A stretch of 64,000 nucleotides of DNA from Saccharomycopsis fibuligera x Saccharomycopsis cf. fibuligera (taxonomy: Eukaryota > Ascomycota > Saccharomycetes > Ascoideales > Saccharomycopsidaceae), in assembly GCA_001936135.1 (NCBI GenBank), contig CP012820.1, positions 2,096,001-2,160,000 of the forward strand, given 5' to 3'. Below are positions 1-11,095 of this stretch, in pieces. The notes below the pieces were generated by a model. It was not told the origin of the DNA, made no database searches, and saw only the letters and a list, made by a program, of their open reading frames with translations. The translations under genes were made by a program, and so were the position numbers. How positions within the stretch are numbered: position 1 is the stretch's first letter; each line of letters begins with the position of its first letter.

Positions 1-460
1 AGTTGCGCGGAGTTAAGAAGGGCATCAGATGTATTTCCGATTGACAGTTGCACGATGGATTGTGCAATGGATTCCGAATTTGACAGCACGCTGTAACGCT
101 GTGGCTTTTGTCGCTTGTATTTGGGGTTACGCAAGTATCCCCATCGAATGGAACGGGGTCAAAACTGGCCCGGCAGGGTGCGGGTGATCTCTTGTTGAAC
201 CACAGGATGTTTCGTGAAATCCAACCAGATTTGCTAATTTTGAGTAATGATGACAAATTGCGGCTGTCAAGAATTGCAGTATATATGCACTTGCCGTCCC
301 CCTGATTGAGCCATGTGTTTTTTACTTTTGTTTTTTCTTGCAGCACCGCTTCTCTATTTCTTAGCACAACCCAGTTGTTCTTGTTTGGAACCACTAGTAT
401 TTTATAAAAACGTTTCTTTCTTCTGCGCACAACGCGTCTTCACGTATTCTTACTGCTGCA
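1..460. other. Intergenic leader region upstream of the NmrA-like gene
   Basis: No credible coding region. There are two TATA-like stretches, near 276-284 and 399-406, the second about 55 bases before the downstream ATG at 461. An ACGCGT hexamer lies at 432-437, only 24 bases before the ATG, so it is more likely leader sequence than an operator. The short ORFs here lack codon bias and any recognisable motif. Confidence 0.5.
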
Positions 461-1357
461 ATGTCCTACAAACCCGTCGTCGCTGTGTTTGGTACCAATG
501 GTTTCCTTGGCAAGCCAACCATCAGTGCATTGACATCGGATCAATTCAAAAGCAACTTTAGCTTGCCAATTAGAGCATTGACCAGAGGTGACTCGAAGTC
601 CGAGAGCGAGACTGTCAAATACTATAAAATCGACGACAAAGACACCAGATCCTTTGATGCCGCGTTGTCTGGCGTTGATGTTGTAATCAACTTGACTGGG
701 GCCAAAGCTGCGCTAGAACCAATTTTGGACGCTGTCAAGAGAAACGGCAACATCAAGTTATACATTCCGTCGCAGTTTGGTACTGATTTGGAGGCCACCA
801 GCGCTGTTTTTCCAAACTTTCTTGCAGTGAAAACAGAGCACTCAAAGAAGGCGCGTGACTTGGGGGTCAAAGTGGTGGATATCATTACTTCACTCTTTGC
901 AGCGGAAGGGGCGTTCTTGTATGAGTATATAAGCACCGCTGGTTATAACGCGGAAACCAAAGAAGTGACGTACATTGGTGACGAGAACACCAAGTTCAAC
1001 GTGTCCAACTTGGAGGACGTCGGCAAGTCTATTGCAGTCGTTGCCTCCAAGGAGCCACAGGAGTTGCCGGACACTGTCCGGATCTACTCTGACTCGACAT
1101 CCCAAAAGGAAGTTATTGAAAATTACGAAAAGACACACAACGTCACATTGAAGAAAAATCCAAACTTGCCGTTGGACAAGACCCTCAAGGAAGCCCAAGA
1201 CAAGTACGCTAAGGGCTTCAGCTTTAACGACTTTTTTTACTACTTGCAGGTTTTATCTGCCTTGGGCGAGGGCAAAGGGTTGGCCTTCACCGAGAATAAT
1301 GAACGCGAATTCCTCAACCCGGGTGAGAAGTTGTGGAAATGGCACTCGTTTCCATGA
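461..1357 (+). CDS. NmrA-like / isoflavone reductase-like NAD(P)-binding protein
   Basis: A 298-residue protein of the NmrA/isoflavone-reductase-like atypical short-chain dehydrogenase family. The N-terminus has a beta strand followed by GTNGFLGK (residues 11-18), matching the dinucleotide-binding GxxGxxG loop. A second Rossmann segment holds GVDVVINLTGAKAALEPILDA, and IPSQFGTD follows, a motif typical of this family. Length fits (about 300 residues). By family, it could be an NAD(P)H-dependent reductase or a redox-sensing regulator. The substrate cannot be read from sequence. No signal peptide or membrane segment, so cytosolic. The ATG at 461 is chosen because the Rossmann strand starts right after it. 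Confidence 0.8.
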   Translation: MSYKPVVAVFGTNGFLGKPTISALTSDQFKSNFSLPIRALTRGDSKSESETVKYYKIDDKDTRSFDAALSGVDVVINLTGAKAALEPILDAVKRNGNIKLYIPSQFGTDLEATSAVFPNFLAVKTEHSKKARDLGVKVVDIITSLFAAEGAFLYEYISTAGYNAETKEVTYIGDENTKFNVSNLEDVGKSIAVVASKEPQELPDTVRIYSDSTSQKEVIENYEKTHNVTLKKNPNLPLDKTLKEAQDKYAKGFSFNDFFYYLQVLSALGEGKGLAFTENNEREFLNPGEKLWKWHSFP

Positions 1358-2354
1358 GTGCTGTCTGTGTATTTTGCGTCTATGTATTGCTGTGTATGAA
1401 CTTAGTCTAACGCTACCTTCAAATCTGTTTTAATGCTACCGTGTAGAACACGTCTTCTTGCAAAGATCGCGACTGGCACTAGACCGTAAGTACTCTGGTT
1501 ATTATCGTCCCACCTGCTCGAGGCCCGCGGATCCGGTATATACATGCCGCCCGATGTGGGGTCGGCCATGGACGGTGCTCATAACGCATGCCATTACATA
1601 ATCTATAACAAATCATTTCGATTCTAGGAGTCGTTGGATTGTCCGATTGATGGTTGGACTGAAAGCGCCAGAGACATTCCCTTTGATTCCTGTTCCAGTT
1701 AGGCCATCCAAACTGCCTCTCCTGTCTTACCCTTTTGTTTCTTCCTCCTGACTTGATTCGGTTGATACAATATAGCGCTTCTGCTGCTGGGCTTTGTTCC
1801 TTTTATACCAACACTTCTCTTTCATCTCTTCTTCTAAGAGGCTCTTTACTACAGCATCTTCTCTCAGCAGGTATACCGCCTTCCTGTCCTGTCCTGTGCT
1901 GTGTGTCCTTTTATTCTTGCTTGCAGCTCGCTCAACAACAATTTGCAAACTTCCAGGCTTTGCAGCATTCAAAGCAACACGCATCGTCACGGCGCTATAC
2001 TTGCGGTTATACGTAATTTATATATATACCCTCCGGTATCAATAGCAAAGCTGGTGCTGGCGAACTCAAACTTTTGCAAAATCACCTCCTGTGTTTGTTC
2101 GCTACTTTTCTAAGAAGCGGAGAAAAATTCAGAGAGCCAACAAGCACAATAGTTACTCTTTTCGTGACTAGCATTGAACAAACCAGAAACATACTTCCAA
2201 TAAAGCCCCCCAAAAAAAAGCTTCAAAGAGCGGGTTCACTTGCCTAAATTGCTCTTTTCCCTACCAGCCAGTTAACAGGTCAATCGTCGACTTCAAAAAT
2301 TTAGAAACACGCAGCTGTATAAAGTGCGACACGTCAACTTAATAAAATTCAAAA
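1358..2354. other. Intergenic region, promoter and leader of GPA2
   Basis: About 1 kb between two plus-strand genes. A TATAAAG lies near 2315, about 35 bases before the GPA2 ATG, and the last 250 bases are A-rich and pyrimidine-tract rich like a yeast leader. Short ORFs around 1727-2113 overlap each other on both strands without codon bias, so they are not called. Confidence 0.5.
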
Positions 2355-3848
2355 ATGGGAGGATGTTTATCTAAAGACGCAACCGGTGAAAAGTCTTCTT
2401 CGGCAGTACAAAGCAGTGCCAATCGCAAAGCTGCTTCCCCAAAACAAGCCAAAGGCCAAGCAAGTAGCAGTTCAAGCAGCAATAATGTTAATAGCTCGAA
2501 AAACAACGCTGCGAATACTAACAGCGCCGAGGGTCAATCTGGAACTACCAACAATAATGCCTCCTCTGGTGCCGCTGGTGATATATCCAGCTCCAATGCT
2601 CAAACGAATGGCAACCAAAACATTAATGGCTCAGCTGCAAGTGGGCCTCATCTCAATAATGCTGTTTCCCCAGGACCGTCCTCTCCTGCTTTGGCTAATG
2701 GCACTACTGCTGGTGCTGGCGCTGGCGCTATTGACGCAAACGAGAAAGAGTTCAAGATTTTGTTATTAGGTTCTGGTGAAAGTGGTAAATCTACCATTTT
2801 GAAACAGATGAAAATTTTGCATCAAAACGGTTATACTAGAGAGGAGTTGATTGATTACAAACCATTTGTATTCAGAAACGTTTTGGATTGTGCTAAGTCC
2901 ATAGCTAAATGTTATACCGACTTCGGGTATCCAATTTCTATGGATGTGCCATTGGTGAAAGGGGCTAGCAGTATAGTAGACAAGAAGGATTTTGATGCTA
3001 CCAACGATCAAGCTGTCGCGGTAAACAATAATGATGTGAACGTGCTACTTGAAGATCAAAGAACAGAATTGACTCCGGAAGACATTGAACGAATCCTAGC
3101 CTTTAACGTCTCTAGTGATCCAAATGATATTTTTGACCCCAGAGTAGCAAAGTCAATCGACTTGTTATGGACCGCCAATTCCACCAAGAATTTGCTAGTT
3201 GACCACAAAGATGATTTCTATCTTATGGACTCTGCTAAATATTTTTTTAAGAATTTGGCAAGAATAGCAAGCCCAAATTATGTTCCTAATGTTACTGATG
3301 TCTTACGCACCAGAAAAAAGACCTCTGGTATTTTTGAAACCAGATTCAACATGGGCAATTCCAAAATCCATATGGTAGATGTTGGTGGTCAAAGATCAGA
3401 ACGTAAAAAATGGATTCATTGTTTTGACAATGTGACAATTATCATTTTTTGTGTATCCTTATCAGAATACGATCAGTCCCTTTTGGAGGAGAAATCACAA
3501 AATCGTTTAGAAGAATCATTGGTTCTTTTTGACTCAGTAGTAAACTCTCGTTGGTTCAGCAGAACTTCAATTGTATTGTTTTTGAATAAGATTGATGTGT
3601 TTGCCGAAAAATTAGAACATTCTCCATTGCAAAACTATTTCCCTGATTATACAGGAGGCAACGATATTACTAAAGCAGCAAAATACATCTTGTGGAGATT
3701 TAAACAAGTTAACAGATCAAACTTGACTATTTACCCACATGTCACACAGGCAACAGATACAACAAATATTAAGGTGGTGTTTGCCGCAGTTCAAGAAACT
3801 ATCTTGTCTAATAGTTTGAAAGACAGTGGTATTATAACAATAAGTTAA
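2355..3848 (+). CDS. GPA2: Heterotrimeric G-protein alpha subunit, Gpa2 type
   Basis: A 497-residue G-alpha. It begins MGGCLS, a myristoylation site (Gly2) with a palmitoylatable Cys4, so it should attach to the plasma membrane. The GTPase core has P-loop GSGESGKST (139-147), the switch I segment RTRKKTSG with the catalytic arginine, switch [14 protein letters not shown] (from 342), NKID (from 411) and TQATDT (about 464) for guanine recognition. In yeasts Gpa2 acts with a glucose-sensing receptor to stimulate adenylyl cyclase/PKA and filamentous growth. An unusual Ser/Asn/Ala-rich stretch of about 115 residues separates the lipidated end from the GTPase. A Gpa1-type pheromone G-alpha is the alternative; the Asn/Ser-rich N-terminus and helical-domain sequence fit Gpa2 better. 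Confidence 0.88.
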   Translation: MGGCLSKDATGEKSSSAVQSSANRKAASPKQAKGQASSSSSSNNVNSSKNNAANTNSAEGQSGTTNNNASSGAAGDISSSNAQTNGNQNINGSAASGPHLNNAVSPGPSSPALANGTTAGAGAGAIDANEKEFKILLLGSGESGKSTILKQMKILHQNGYTREELIDYKPFVFRNVLDCAKSIAKCYTDFGYPISMDVPLVKGASSIVDKKDFDATNDQAVAVNNNDVNVLLEDQRTELTPEDIERILAFNVSSDPNDIFDPRVAKSIDLLWTANSTKNLLVDHKDDFYLMDSAKYFFKNLARIASPNYVPNVTDVLRTRKKTSGIFETRFNMGNSKIHMVDVGGQRSERKKWIHCFDNVTIIIFCVSLSEYDQSLLEEKSQNRLEESLVLFDSVVNSRWFSRTSIVLFLNKIDVFAEKLEHSPLQNYFPDYTGGNDITKAAKYILWRFKQVNRSNLTIYPHVTQATDTTNIKVVFAAVQETILSNSLKDSGIITIS

Positions 3849-4745
3849 ATTCTTTTTAGAAATAGTTTTTTTTATATAATTTTAAGTTCTTTTTTACTTT
3901 TTTTACTTCTTACTATCTTTTATCTGTATACTAATATGTTGCAGACTTGACGAACTTTTTGCTCCATTTTTCTAGTTAATCTCTCTTCTCTTACTTTTTT
4001 TTACTACTCTTGCTAAACAAAAATGACTGTATTTAGCATAACGACAAAAATCAGTAAATTTGGCTAAACTCTGTTATATATCTTATAAGATTGTCTAACC
4101 AAAAAAACAATATTGAACCCTGAAGTACAATAAAGTAAAAAATTGAAAAGTCAGTTCAGAAATTGGCAAAAAAGGTCCATTTTTGTTATCTAAATTACAA
4201 TCTTCCTTTACAGTCTTAAGTTTTAGCTCTTGTATTTATAATTTCAACTCTGATTTTTTTATTCTTTGCTTACACTGTCAAAATTTGGCTTTATTGATTT
4301 ATCATTAGAGAGGAAGGGAATCAACTTATTACCTTTAGAATACATACATCTTCACGTGTACATTTTCTCCTTTCATACATTTAATTATGCGAATGTTACG
4401 AATCCAAAAATGCATCATACATTTCTATCACCATCATGCATGCCCGTCTGTGAGGTGGAACTTTAGGGACAGTTTCTTAAGTTTACGGACCACAAAACCA
4501 AAACAATAGCTCCCTCTACCCGTTAGCAGGCTCCTTTTGCCAGCTAATGCCCTGACTTTTTCTGAAAAGGAAAGGATTGTGCGATTTTTTCTAAAGTCTT
4601 TTCCTTTTCGTTTCTGGATTTTTCATGTGCATTTCTTTGCACCTAGAAATCCATACTAACCTCTTTTCGGGGTTACATCACCAGCGCAAGGTTCACTAAA
4701 GTCAGGAAGCACAAAAAATCAAGAAACACAATTTTCAGCTCTTCA
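3849..4745. other. Intergenic region between GPA2 and the lipase gene
   Basis: T-rich 3' region of GPA2 (3850-4020) with several T runs, then the presumed lipase promoter. A CACGTG E-box lies at 4353-4358, about 390 bases before the lipase ATG. No credible gene. Confidence 0.5.
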
Positions 4746-6104
4746 ATGCTTGCTCATATACGCCTTCATCAAATAAAACATCTACATTCAATTACTATTT
4801 TGAAAATAGCGCTCTTATGGTATACTGCGTTTCGACTTTCTGAGGCAAAAGTCGTTGAAGATTTGCAGATTTCTCCGCAATTGTACAATGATTTCATGGA
4901 TGCCGCCAAATATGAGAAAATTAGCAGTTGTATATCTTATAAAGGAGAGGAAAAAATGAGTGCTTATGAATTAGAAGCTGCTTGCTTAAATAATATTGAA
5001 ACACAGATAAATATATGTGAACATATAGAATTTATTAAGATATTGGATCATGATGATGACGATATAGATGATATTGGGGAGAGGGCCGTAGAGGTCGAAG
5101 GGCAGAAGAATTTGGAAATAGAAAGTTCCAAAAAAGCAGAAACCTTAAAGCAGAAATTTAATAATAAAGGATACATTGCTCTTGATAAGGGCGCTAAAAG
5201 AATATTATTGGTTTTTAGTGGATCAAAGACTTGGACAGATTGGGCAACGGATTTATCAATTATTCAAGTACCCTATAAGCCCTACAATATGAATTCTGAA
5301 AGAAGTGAAGTTTTTGAAAAGTTTTGTGGCTCCTACTCAAGCCAGTGTAAAGTCCATAAAGGTTTTATCAATTCTTCAAAATCACTCTACAGAGTTTACC
5401 ATAAAGAAATACTAAAGCTTTTACATAAGTATTCCAAGTATGAATTTTGGATTGTTGGTCATTCTTTAGGTGGTGCCATAGCGACGCTTACGGGACTGGA
5501 GTTCAAATTGCTGGGGTACAATCCAATATTAATTACAGCTGGTTCTCCCAAAATCGGGAACAGAGGTACTGCTAGGTTGCTAGACTATCTTTTCAAAGTA
5601 AAAGAAACTTACAATACGATTCTTAATAATGAAAGACAGAATTGTGATAAGCTAAAAAAAAACCATGGTTGTTATTTCCGTTTAAGACACAAGAGGGATT
5701 TAGTTCCTTTGCTACCAATGGGTATCAGTAGAGCGGGATATAGTCATGGGGGAATAGGGTTCTGTATAGTCAAGGGTGATTTACCTCATGAAATTGATTC
5801 GGTAAAGGTGGTTGAAAAGTACTTTTGTCACAATAGTGAGGATGATTATAATTTTGATAAAGAGTTGGTTGATGAAGAGGAAGATGTAAAGAAAGAAGAT
5901 AAAGAGATTGAAGATGAAAAAAATGATGATGAGGCTTTCGAGGATGGGGATGGAAATACAGATTTGGATGTATATCAAGACATTGAAATTCCAAATTTAA
6001 ATCTCAGCAGTTTTTGGAACCCACATACTAGTATCAGTCCAACTATTCGTAGAAAAGCTCATGCTCAATATTTTTTGGTAGTTACAAATTGCCGTGACGA
6101 GTAA
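4746..6104 (+). CDS. Class 3 (Lipase_3) alpha/beta-hydrolase with N-terminal hydrophobic segment
   Basis: A 452-residue lipase-like protein. A hydrophobic stretch at about residues 15-35 (ITILKIALLWYTAF) is a candidate signal peptide or anchor, suggesting secretory-pathway entry. The nucleophile elbow is GHSLGG with Ser240, followed by ITAGSPKIGN, the typical strand after the elbow. The probable catalytic Asp lies in RDLVPLLP and the His in AHAQYF near the C-terminus. This is the Lipase_3 triad order (family knowledge), so triacylglycerol or phospholipid ester hydrolysis is expected. Odd points are an acidic insert of about 50 residues (nt 5825-5970) between Asp and His, and another acidic stretch near residues 100-120. 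Yeast homologues are poorly characterised. Confidence 0.8.
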   Translation: MLAHIRLHQIKHLHSITILKIALLWYTAFRLSEAKVVEDLQISPQLYNDFMDAAKYEKISSCISYKGEEKMSAYELEAACLNNIETQINICEHIEFIKILDHDDDDIDDIGERAVEVEGQKNLEIESSKKAETLKQKFNNKGYIALDKGAKRILLVFSGSKTWTDWATDLSIIQVPYKPYNMNSERSEVFEKFCGSYSSQCKVHKGFINSSKSLYRVYHKEILKLLHKYSKYEFWIVGHSLGGAIATLTGLEFKLLGYNPILITAGSPKIGNRGTARLLDYLFKVKETYNTILNNERQNCDKLKKNHGCYFRLRHKRDLVPLLPMGISRAGYSHGGIGFCIVKGDLPHEIDSVKVVEKYFCHNSEDDYNFDKELVDEEEDVKKEDKEIEDEKNDDEAFEDGDGNTDLDVYQDIEIPNLNLSSFWNPHTSISPTIRRKAHAQYFLVVTNCRDE

Positions 6105-6197
6105 TAGTCTATCAAAACCTTTTCGCCATAAAAAGTTTTATTTCGCATATCAACTCATATTGTTTTTGATATGTTTAAATTTTTTTTTTTCTTTTTT

Positions 6198-6230
<33 letters not shown>

Positions 6231-6404
6231 CTTTCCTTTTTATACTTGTGAATAAAGAAAAGAGTTACATAATCGTATACTTACAAGACGCTGCTACTAT
6301 AAAAAAAAAATACCCAAAAATGAAAACAATACAAAAAAGAATGGCTAAACCAATCCTTTAAATTATAATACACAGCACATAGTATACATACATACACCTT
6401 AAAT
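6105..6404. repeat. Convergent 3' region with long poly-T tract
   Basis: Short region between the 3' ends of the lipase (plus) and PRP45 (minus). From about 6181 to 6231 it is an almost pure T run broken only by single C residues, followed by an A run at 6301-6310. Such tracts are recurrent in this window and may serve as efficiency or positioning signals for 3' end formation. Confidence 0.6.
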
Positions 6405-8000
6405 CTACTCTTCGTCACTGTCTTCGTCCCATCTGGATTTCTGCTTAGTACTAGAACTATCCAAACCATAGGAACTAGCTACTTGACGATCGTTTTCACT
6501 ATCACCATCATTATCATCATTCTCGTCATTATTTTTAACTCGCAAGGAACTATCGGCCTTAGTAAACTGTACTGCACCAGTTCTTTGCTGCACCGCCAGT
6601 TTGTTTTCCCCAGCACCCAACACTTTAAATCTATCATATTTGGCCAAATTACTTAACTCTTGGTCGGCAGTAGCACTGCTATCATCATCTCCTCCGCCAC
6701 CAGGCACAGTGACGTTTCTTCCAGCGCTATAAATATTTTGAATTGCTTCATGAGTATTGAAAAGGGGGGTATCGTAAATTTGAGATTCTCCTGAAGTTCT
6801 AAATCGTGAATTGGTAAAGAGTCGCGAGTCAATCAATGGGTCAGCACCATCCAGTTGCGCTGCTCCTATCGCTGACGAGGAAGATGAGTTGTCTTTAGAT
6901 AATCCAAGTGCAATTCTTGCTGCATCGGGATCGTTGTTGTTAATGTTGTTGGTATTGCTACTAACCAAATCAAGCACCTTTTTGCTTTCTGACAGCCTTT
7001 TATATTTGAGTTGTCTTTCATAATTTGCCACTCTTTCTCTTCTATCTTTTTCTCTTTGGCGCCGTTGTTCATCAGCAATAGAGTCGTTAGCACTAGTATC
7101 ACGATTACGGTAGTCATCACTTTGATATCTACTGTTGTGGCGTTTTTGATAGTCCCTCGATCGATTTTCACGAGCTTTTGCTGCTAACAATCTTAATTTT
7201 TCTTCGTTTTCCTGCCTTTTCTTCTCTGCAAGTTTTATCTTCAACTTGTTTCTCGCTTTGATTTCCTCTCTAGCTTTCAAATCTGCATTATGTAATGATT
7301 CTGCAAGTTTTAAGAAGTTGTCATTTATACCTGCGCTTCCTCCTTCTTTAGCTTGCTGGATCTCTTTCCCATTATTAAAGGCAGCTAAACGCTTATCCAA
7401 GGCAATTGTGAAACCTTTCGGATTTTTCCAGTTAGATATTGCTGGAGGAATGTACCATAATTTTTGCTCTTCCGCAGTTAACGGTTTGTTAGCCTGTTTG
7501 CTACCGTTAACACTGCTGTTATTATAGGTACCACCGCCGCCAGCTGACCCATTTTTAAGCACAGCAGTGCTTGACATGAGTTGATCTGGCAATGCTGGTG
7601 TTTTTTGGTTATTTTTGAATTTTGGTGGAAGCATGGGATCCACTTCTGATTCAACAATCTTGATAAGCCGCTGTCTGTTGCTATTGTTTACACTGTCATT
7701 ATTAGTGGTGGTGGCTGCAAAATTAGCGCTTGTGGGCGTATATTTAACATATACTTCATCTTTCTTCTCATTTGTTGAGCTAACTAGGCTTTTAGACTGG
7801 AGCTTAGTATCAATGATTTTTTGAAGTGCGGTTTTGGTTCTTTGATAGCATTCATCGATTTCTGCTGCTGATGGTAATCTTAAATCAAGATCTTTCTTGT
7901 TTTTTCTAGTTGTTTGAGCAAAATTTTTAAAATGCACATTATTAGCTATTGTTATAGGGTTTTGGTTTCCCGTAGGCTTTATTAACTGATTGCTTTGCAT
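6405..8000 (-). CDS. PRP45: Pre-mRNA splicing factor Prp45 (SNW/SKIP family)
   Basis: A 531-residue protein with the SNW domain. The diagnostic block IPPAISNWKNPKGFTIALDKR occupies about residues 183-203, containing the SNWKN signature and the basic stretch that follows. A charged helical region (KAREEIKARNKLKIKLAEKKRQENEE) follows, as in SNW1/SKIP, and the C-terminus is acidic and Asp/Asn/Ser rich, ending RWDEDSDEE. Family knowledge: Prp45 is part of the spliceosome-associated NineTeen-related complex, contacts Prp46 and helps recruit or activate Prp22 in the second step; nuclear. It is longer than S. cerevisiae Prp45 (about 380 residues) and close to metazoan SNW1. Poly-Asn/Ser inserts account for the extra N-terminal length. 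Confidence 0.92.
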   Translation of the reverse strand: MQSNQLIKPTGNQNPITIANNVHFKNFAQTTRKNKKDLDLRLPSAAEIDECYQRTKTALQKIIDTKLQSKSLVSSTNEKKDEVYVKYTPTSANFAATTTNNDSVNNSNRQRLIKIVESEVDPMLPPKFKNNQKTPALPDQLMSSTAVLKNGSAGGGGTYNNSSVNGSKQANKPLTAEEQKLWYIPPAISNWKNPKGFTIALDKRLAAFNNGKEIQQAKEGGSAGINDNFLKLAESLHNADLKAREEIKARNKLKIKLAEKKRQENEEKLRLLAAKARENRSRDYQKRHNSRYQSDDYRNRDTSANDSIADEQRRQREKDRRERVANYERQLKYKRLSESKKVLDLVSSNTNNINNNDPDAARIALGLSKDNSSSSSAIGAAQLDGADPLIDSRLFTNSRFRTSGESQIYDTPLFNTHEAIQNIYSAGRNVTVPGGGGDDDSSATADQELSNLAKYDRFKVLGAGENKLAVQQRTGAVQFTKADSSLRVKNNDENDDNDGDSENDRQVASSYGLDSSSTKQKSRWDEDSDEE

Positions 8001-9979
8001 TTCCGATTTGGTTGTGTTTTGAAAATACTAGATAGATATGATTTGCAAACCTCATTGACTTGAAGCATTAGTCTAGTACTTTTTACTACTTTTGCTTTAA
8101 TTAGTTTTTTTCTATTTTCCTCATCTCAAAGATCCGTGATAATGGTACAGTAAGATTTTGTAAGGGTAAGTTTGTATCTTGTCCGGGTTATATTTAGAAT
8201 TTTGATAAGATTCCGCTTCTAATAATAGACATTTGTAGAGTATACATAAATCACATTGCCCTGTCAAAAATAAGTAGCCCAAGATATAAAGTTGAAGGCT
8301 TAACAGAACTCCGAGCCTTAGCCCGAATCGTTTCGCCATTTCCCCCAAATTCTAAAAATGACAGGATCGTAGGTTTGCAGCTCGTGCTGCAATCCGCAAG
8401 CCAATTGTATGCTTATACCTTTCATGTTTCTTCAGTGCCTTACCCTTTTTGCATGAGTGAACGGAAGGGCGTATTCGCGTTGAAAGTTCAAAAACAATAG
8501 GCAGAACGAAGCAATGCAAACATGACTAACAACTGGGCTTTGCATGCAAGCCTTCTGCTAGTACTTTCAATATTAAATGATATGGCTGTGTGTTTTCGCT
8601 TCTTTCATCGGTCCACTACACACACAGAGAGCTTTGTATACTGAAGTAAGCGAAATAAAAATAGAAAGAAGTTTGAAGTTACTTTACTTGAAGATACATA
8701 TGATAAGCCCAGAAATTATCAAAAGGATGAGTAGCGCGACTTTAATGTTATCATTTTTTTATTTATTTCCAGACTTTCAGTCTTGGTCAGAGTTCAAGAT
8801 TCTTTCGTGAATTGTATTTTCTCCATTTGAGGTGGCCACTCCCTATATCTTAGTGCCACGTTTAGATGGTTGAAGGAGGCACTGCAAGTGAAATCAATTT
8901 TGTCTTACAAGTAGGTTGATTTTCTATTTTATTTTTTATTATTACTTCTATTTTTTTTATTGTTTATGTTCATCTCAAACAATATTATGAAAAAAAAATA
9001 AATTTTGTTATTTCCTGATAAAAAAAATTTCCGCATACCTTGTCTGGCTAACTTGAAGTTGCAGACTGCCACATTAACTATCTGAAATTTCAGTTTTATT
9101 GAAGTTCTTTCAATTTCCTCTTGACTCGAGAAAGAGTCAATCTGAGACACATTTGCCAAGAAAATAGCCATGCAGAGTGCGTGTACACCACAACTTGGTT
9201 AAGCTTTAGGTGGATGTTTTAATGATCGCCCATAATTTTAAGCCAAAGCAAATCTTTGAATCCTCTTTTCGCCATAGTCTTTGCACAAAAAAAAAGTATT
9301 TTTTGGATATTAAGAAATTTAATTCGTCCTAAATTTTAACCGGTAAACTCTGCTTCTTCTTGAAAAACCCCAAAAATCTCACTTGTTGTTTTAACTTCGA
9401 TATATTACTTTTTATTCTGTGTCAAAAAAAAAAAAAAAAAAAAAAAAAAACAGAGAATCTTCATTGATTGGATTTTGAGGCGCTGATCAAAATAACAAAA
9501 GGGCAGTCCATAAAAGTAAATCAATGTTGAACGAAATTGACGAGCCGTGTTTCAACATTAGTGTAGAGGCCAAGAACAATCTTTGTGGATAACCTTTTAT
9601 CAGAGAACAGAAATTGCAATTTGTACAGGTGTGAAATTAAATTATCAGTACACAGTACATTTTTGTAGTGACCATTAGGTGTAATGAAGGAAAATGGGTA
9701 AAGGACAAGAGCTGATTAGCAGAGTCATGCAATTAGGATCTTTCTACAGCATAAGTGGCATAAAACTACATTGGCTAATTTTCTTTTTAATATGGAAGTA
9801 AGAGACAAAATGTTATTCACAATTTCAGCAAGTATTATATACAAAAAAAAAAAGCAGTTATTACTTGATCTTACAAACAAACATTAATGTTTAATGGTTT
9901 GCTAAAAAAGAGCTAAATTGCAGAGTAAAGCATGGGCATATCAGGAAGCAACATATTGTAAGATAAGCATTTGTAATAC
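8001..9979. other. 2-kb gene-free region upstream of PRP45
   Basis: Lies between the PRP45 5' end and the 3' end of the next minus-strand gene. A pure A tract occupies about 9424-9450. Only short, overlapping, bias-free ORFs are present (such as 8577-8810 plus and 8929-9171 minus), none with a motif. I see no tRNA B-box in proper context. Confidence 0.5.
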
Positions 9980-11095
9980 CTATGCGCTCTTCTCGTACTT
10001 AATGTTTGGGAAGCTCAAACCATTTTGCTCCCTAACTGTATCAATAGTTTTAATCACCAAGAGCGTTTCTTCTGGAGGCACAATATCGTTAAAGGTCTTA
10101 CCTTCACTGATATCCTTAGCCACCGCATTTGCTTCATGTATCAATCCATTTGGAGCATTAGGTCCGTATGACTTCTCAATTGGCTTCTTGTTTTCATCCT
10201 TGAAGACAATCTTAAACTTAGTTGGTCTTGAAGCTTGTCTGTTCTCACTACCAATGTAAATAACCCCTTTGTCACCGTTAATTTTGGCAAGATATTCATC
10301 AGAGTTATTTAAAAATGTACTGGAAAGCACAGCAACTTTGCCGTCTTTTTGTTTGATAAGAATATCAGACTGCACGTCAATACCGTCTCTAATTACTTGG
10401 AAAGACTTGATTTCATGGGGAGTTGCATTTCCTGGCTTTCTGCTTTCATCAAGGAAAAGGCGCCAGTACAAGATAGTGTAGATCCCAATATCCAAAACTG
10501 CGCCACCGGCAAACTCTGGGTTCTTCAAACGAGATTCAGGACCTAATTCATGCAATTTCATATCATTTCCGTAGTCAACAGTAAGACGACTGACATCACC
10601 AATTGTCTTTTTTTTAAAAATATGATCTTGGATTTCATGTACAAGCGGGAAGAATCTGGTCCATTGAGCCTCCATTAGATATAAGTTTTTTTCACGAGCC
10701 AAGTCAAAAAGATCTTTAGCTTGCTGGTAGTTGACGGTGATTGGTTTCTCGCACAACACATGTTTCCCGGCGTTAAGTCCCTGGATTGTGATGTCGTAGT
10801 GGGATGTATGTGGGAGGCCAATGTAAAGAATGTCAACGTTTTTGTCATTGATGACATCTTCGTATGAGCCGACAGTTGGCGATTCCTTTTGGTTATTAAC
10901 GTGTTGGCTAATAAAGTCTTTAGCTTTGCTGGAAGAGGAAGCACCCACTGCTTGGATTATGTGGTTAGCCTTCGGCAAGTACGGGGTGCTAGATTCAGAT
11001 TGCCCGTTTTGGTAGGTAATGTCATCGACGAATTGTTTAGCAATAAATCCGGTGGAAATGATACCCCATCTGAGAGTTGGTGTGCTAGACGACAT
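9980..11095 (-). CDS. Gfo/Idh/MocA-family NAD(P)-dependent dehydrogenase, copy 1 (dihydrodiol/D-xylose dehydrogenase-like)
   Basis: A 371-residue oxidoreductase. It starts with a Rossmann strand (RWGIISTGFIAKQFVDDI) and carries YIGLPHTSHYD and CEKPITVN, the EKP signature whose Lys is the family's catalytic residue. The C-terminal substrate domain has GGAVLDIGIY. The closest described enzymes are dimeric trans-1,2-dihydrobenzene-1,2-diol dehydrogenases, which also act as NADP-dependent D-xylose dehydrogenases; the real substrate is unknown. It is one of two tandem paralogues with the same orientation and nearly the same length. This copy uses more A/T-ending codons than copy 2. A CACGTG-containing element lies 211 bases upstream. 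Confidence 0.88.
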   Translation of the reverse strand: MSSSTPTLRWGIISTGFIAKQFVDDITYQNGQSESSTPYLPKANHIIQAVGASSSSKAKDFISQHVNNQKESPTVGSYEDVINDKNVDILYIGLPHTSHYDITIQGLNAGKHVLCEKPITVNYQQAKDLFDLAREKNLYLMEAQWTRFFPLVHEIQDHIFKKKTIGDVSRLTVDYGNDMKLHELGPESRLKNPEFAGGAVLDIGIYTILYWRLFLDESRKPGNATPHEIKSFQVIRDGIDVQSDILIKQKDGKVAVLSSTFLNNSDEYLAKINGDKGVIYIGSENRQASRPTKFKIVFKDENKKPIEKSYGPNAPNGLIHEANAVAKDISEGKTFNDIVPPEETLLVIKTIDTVREQNGLSFPNIKYEKSA

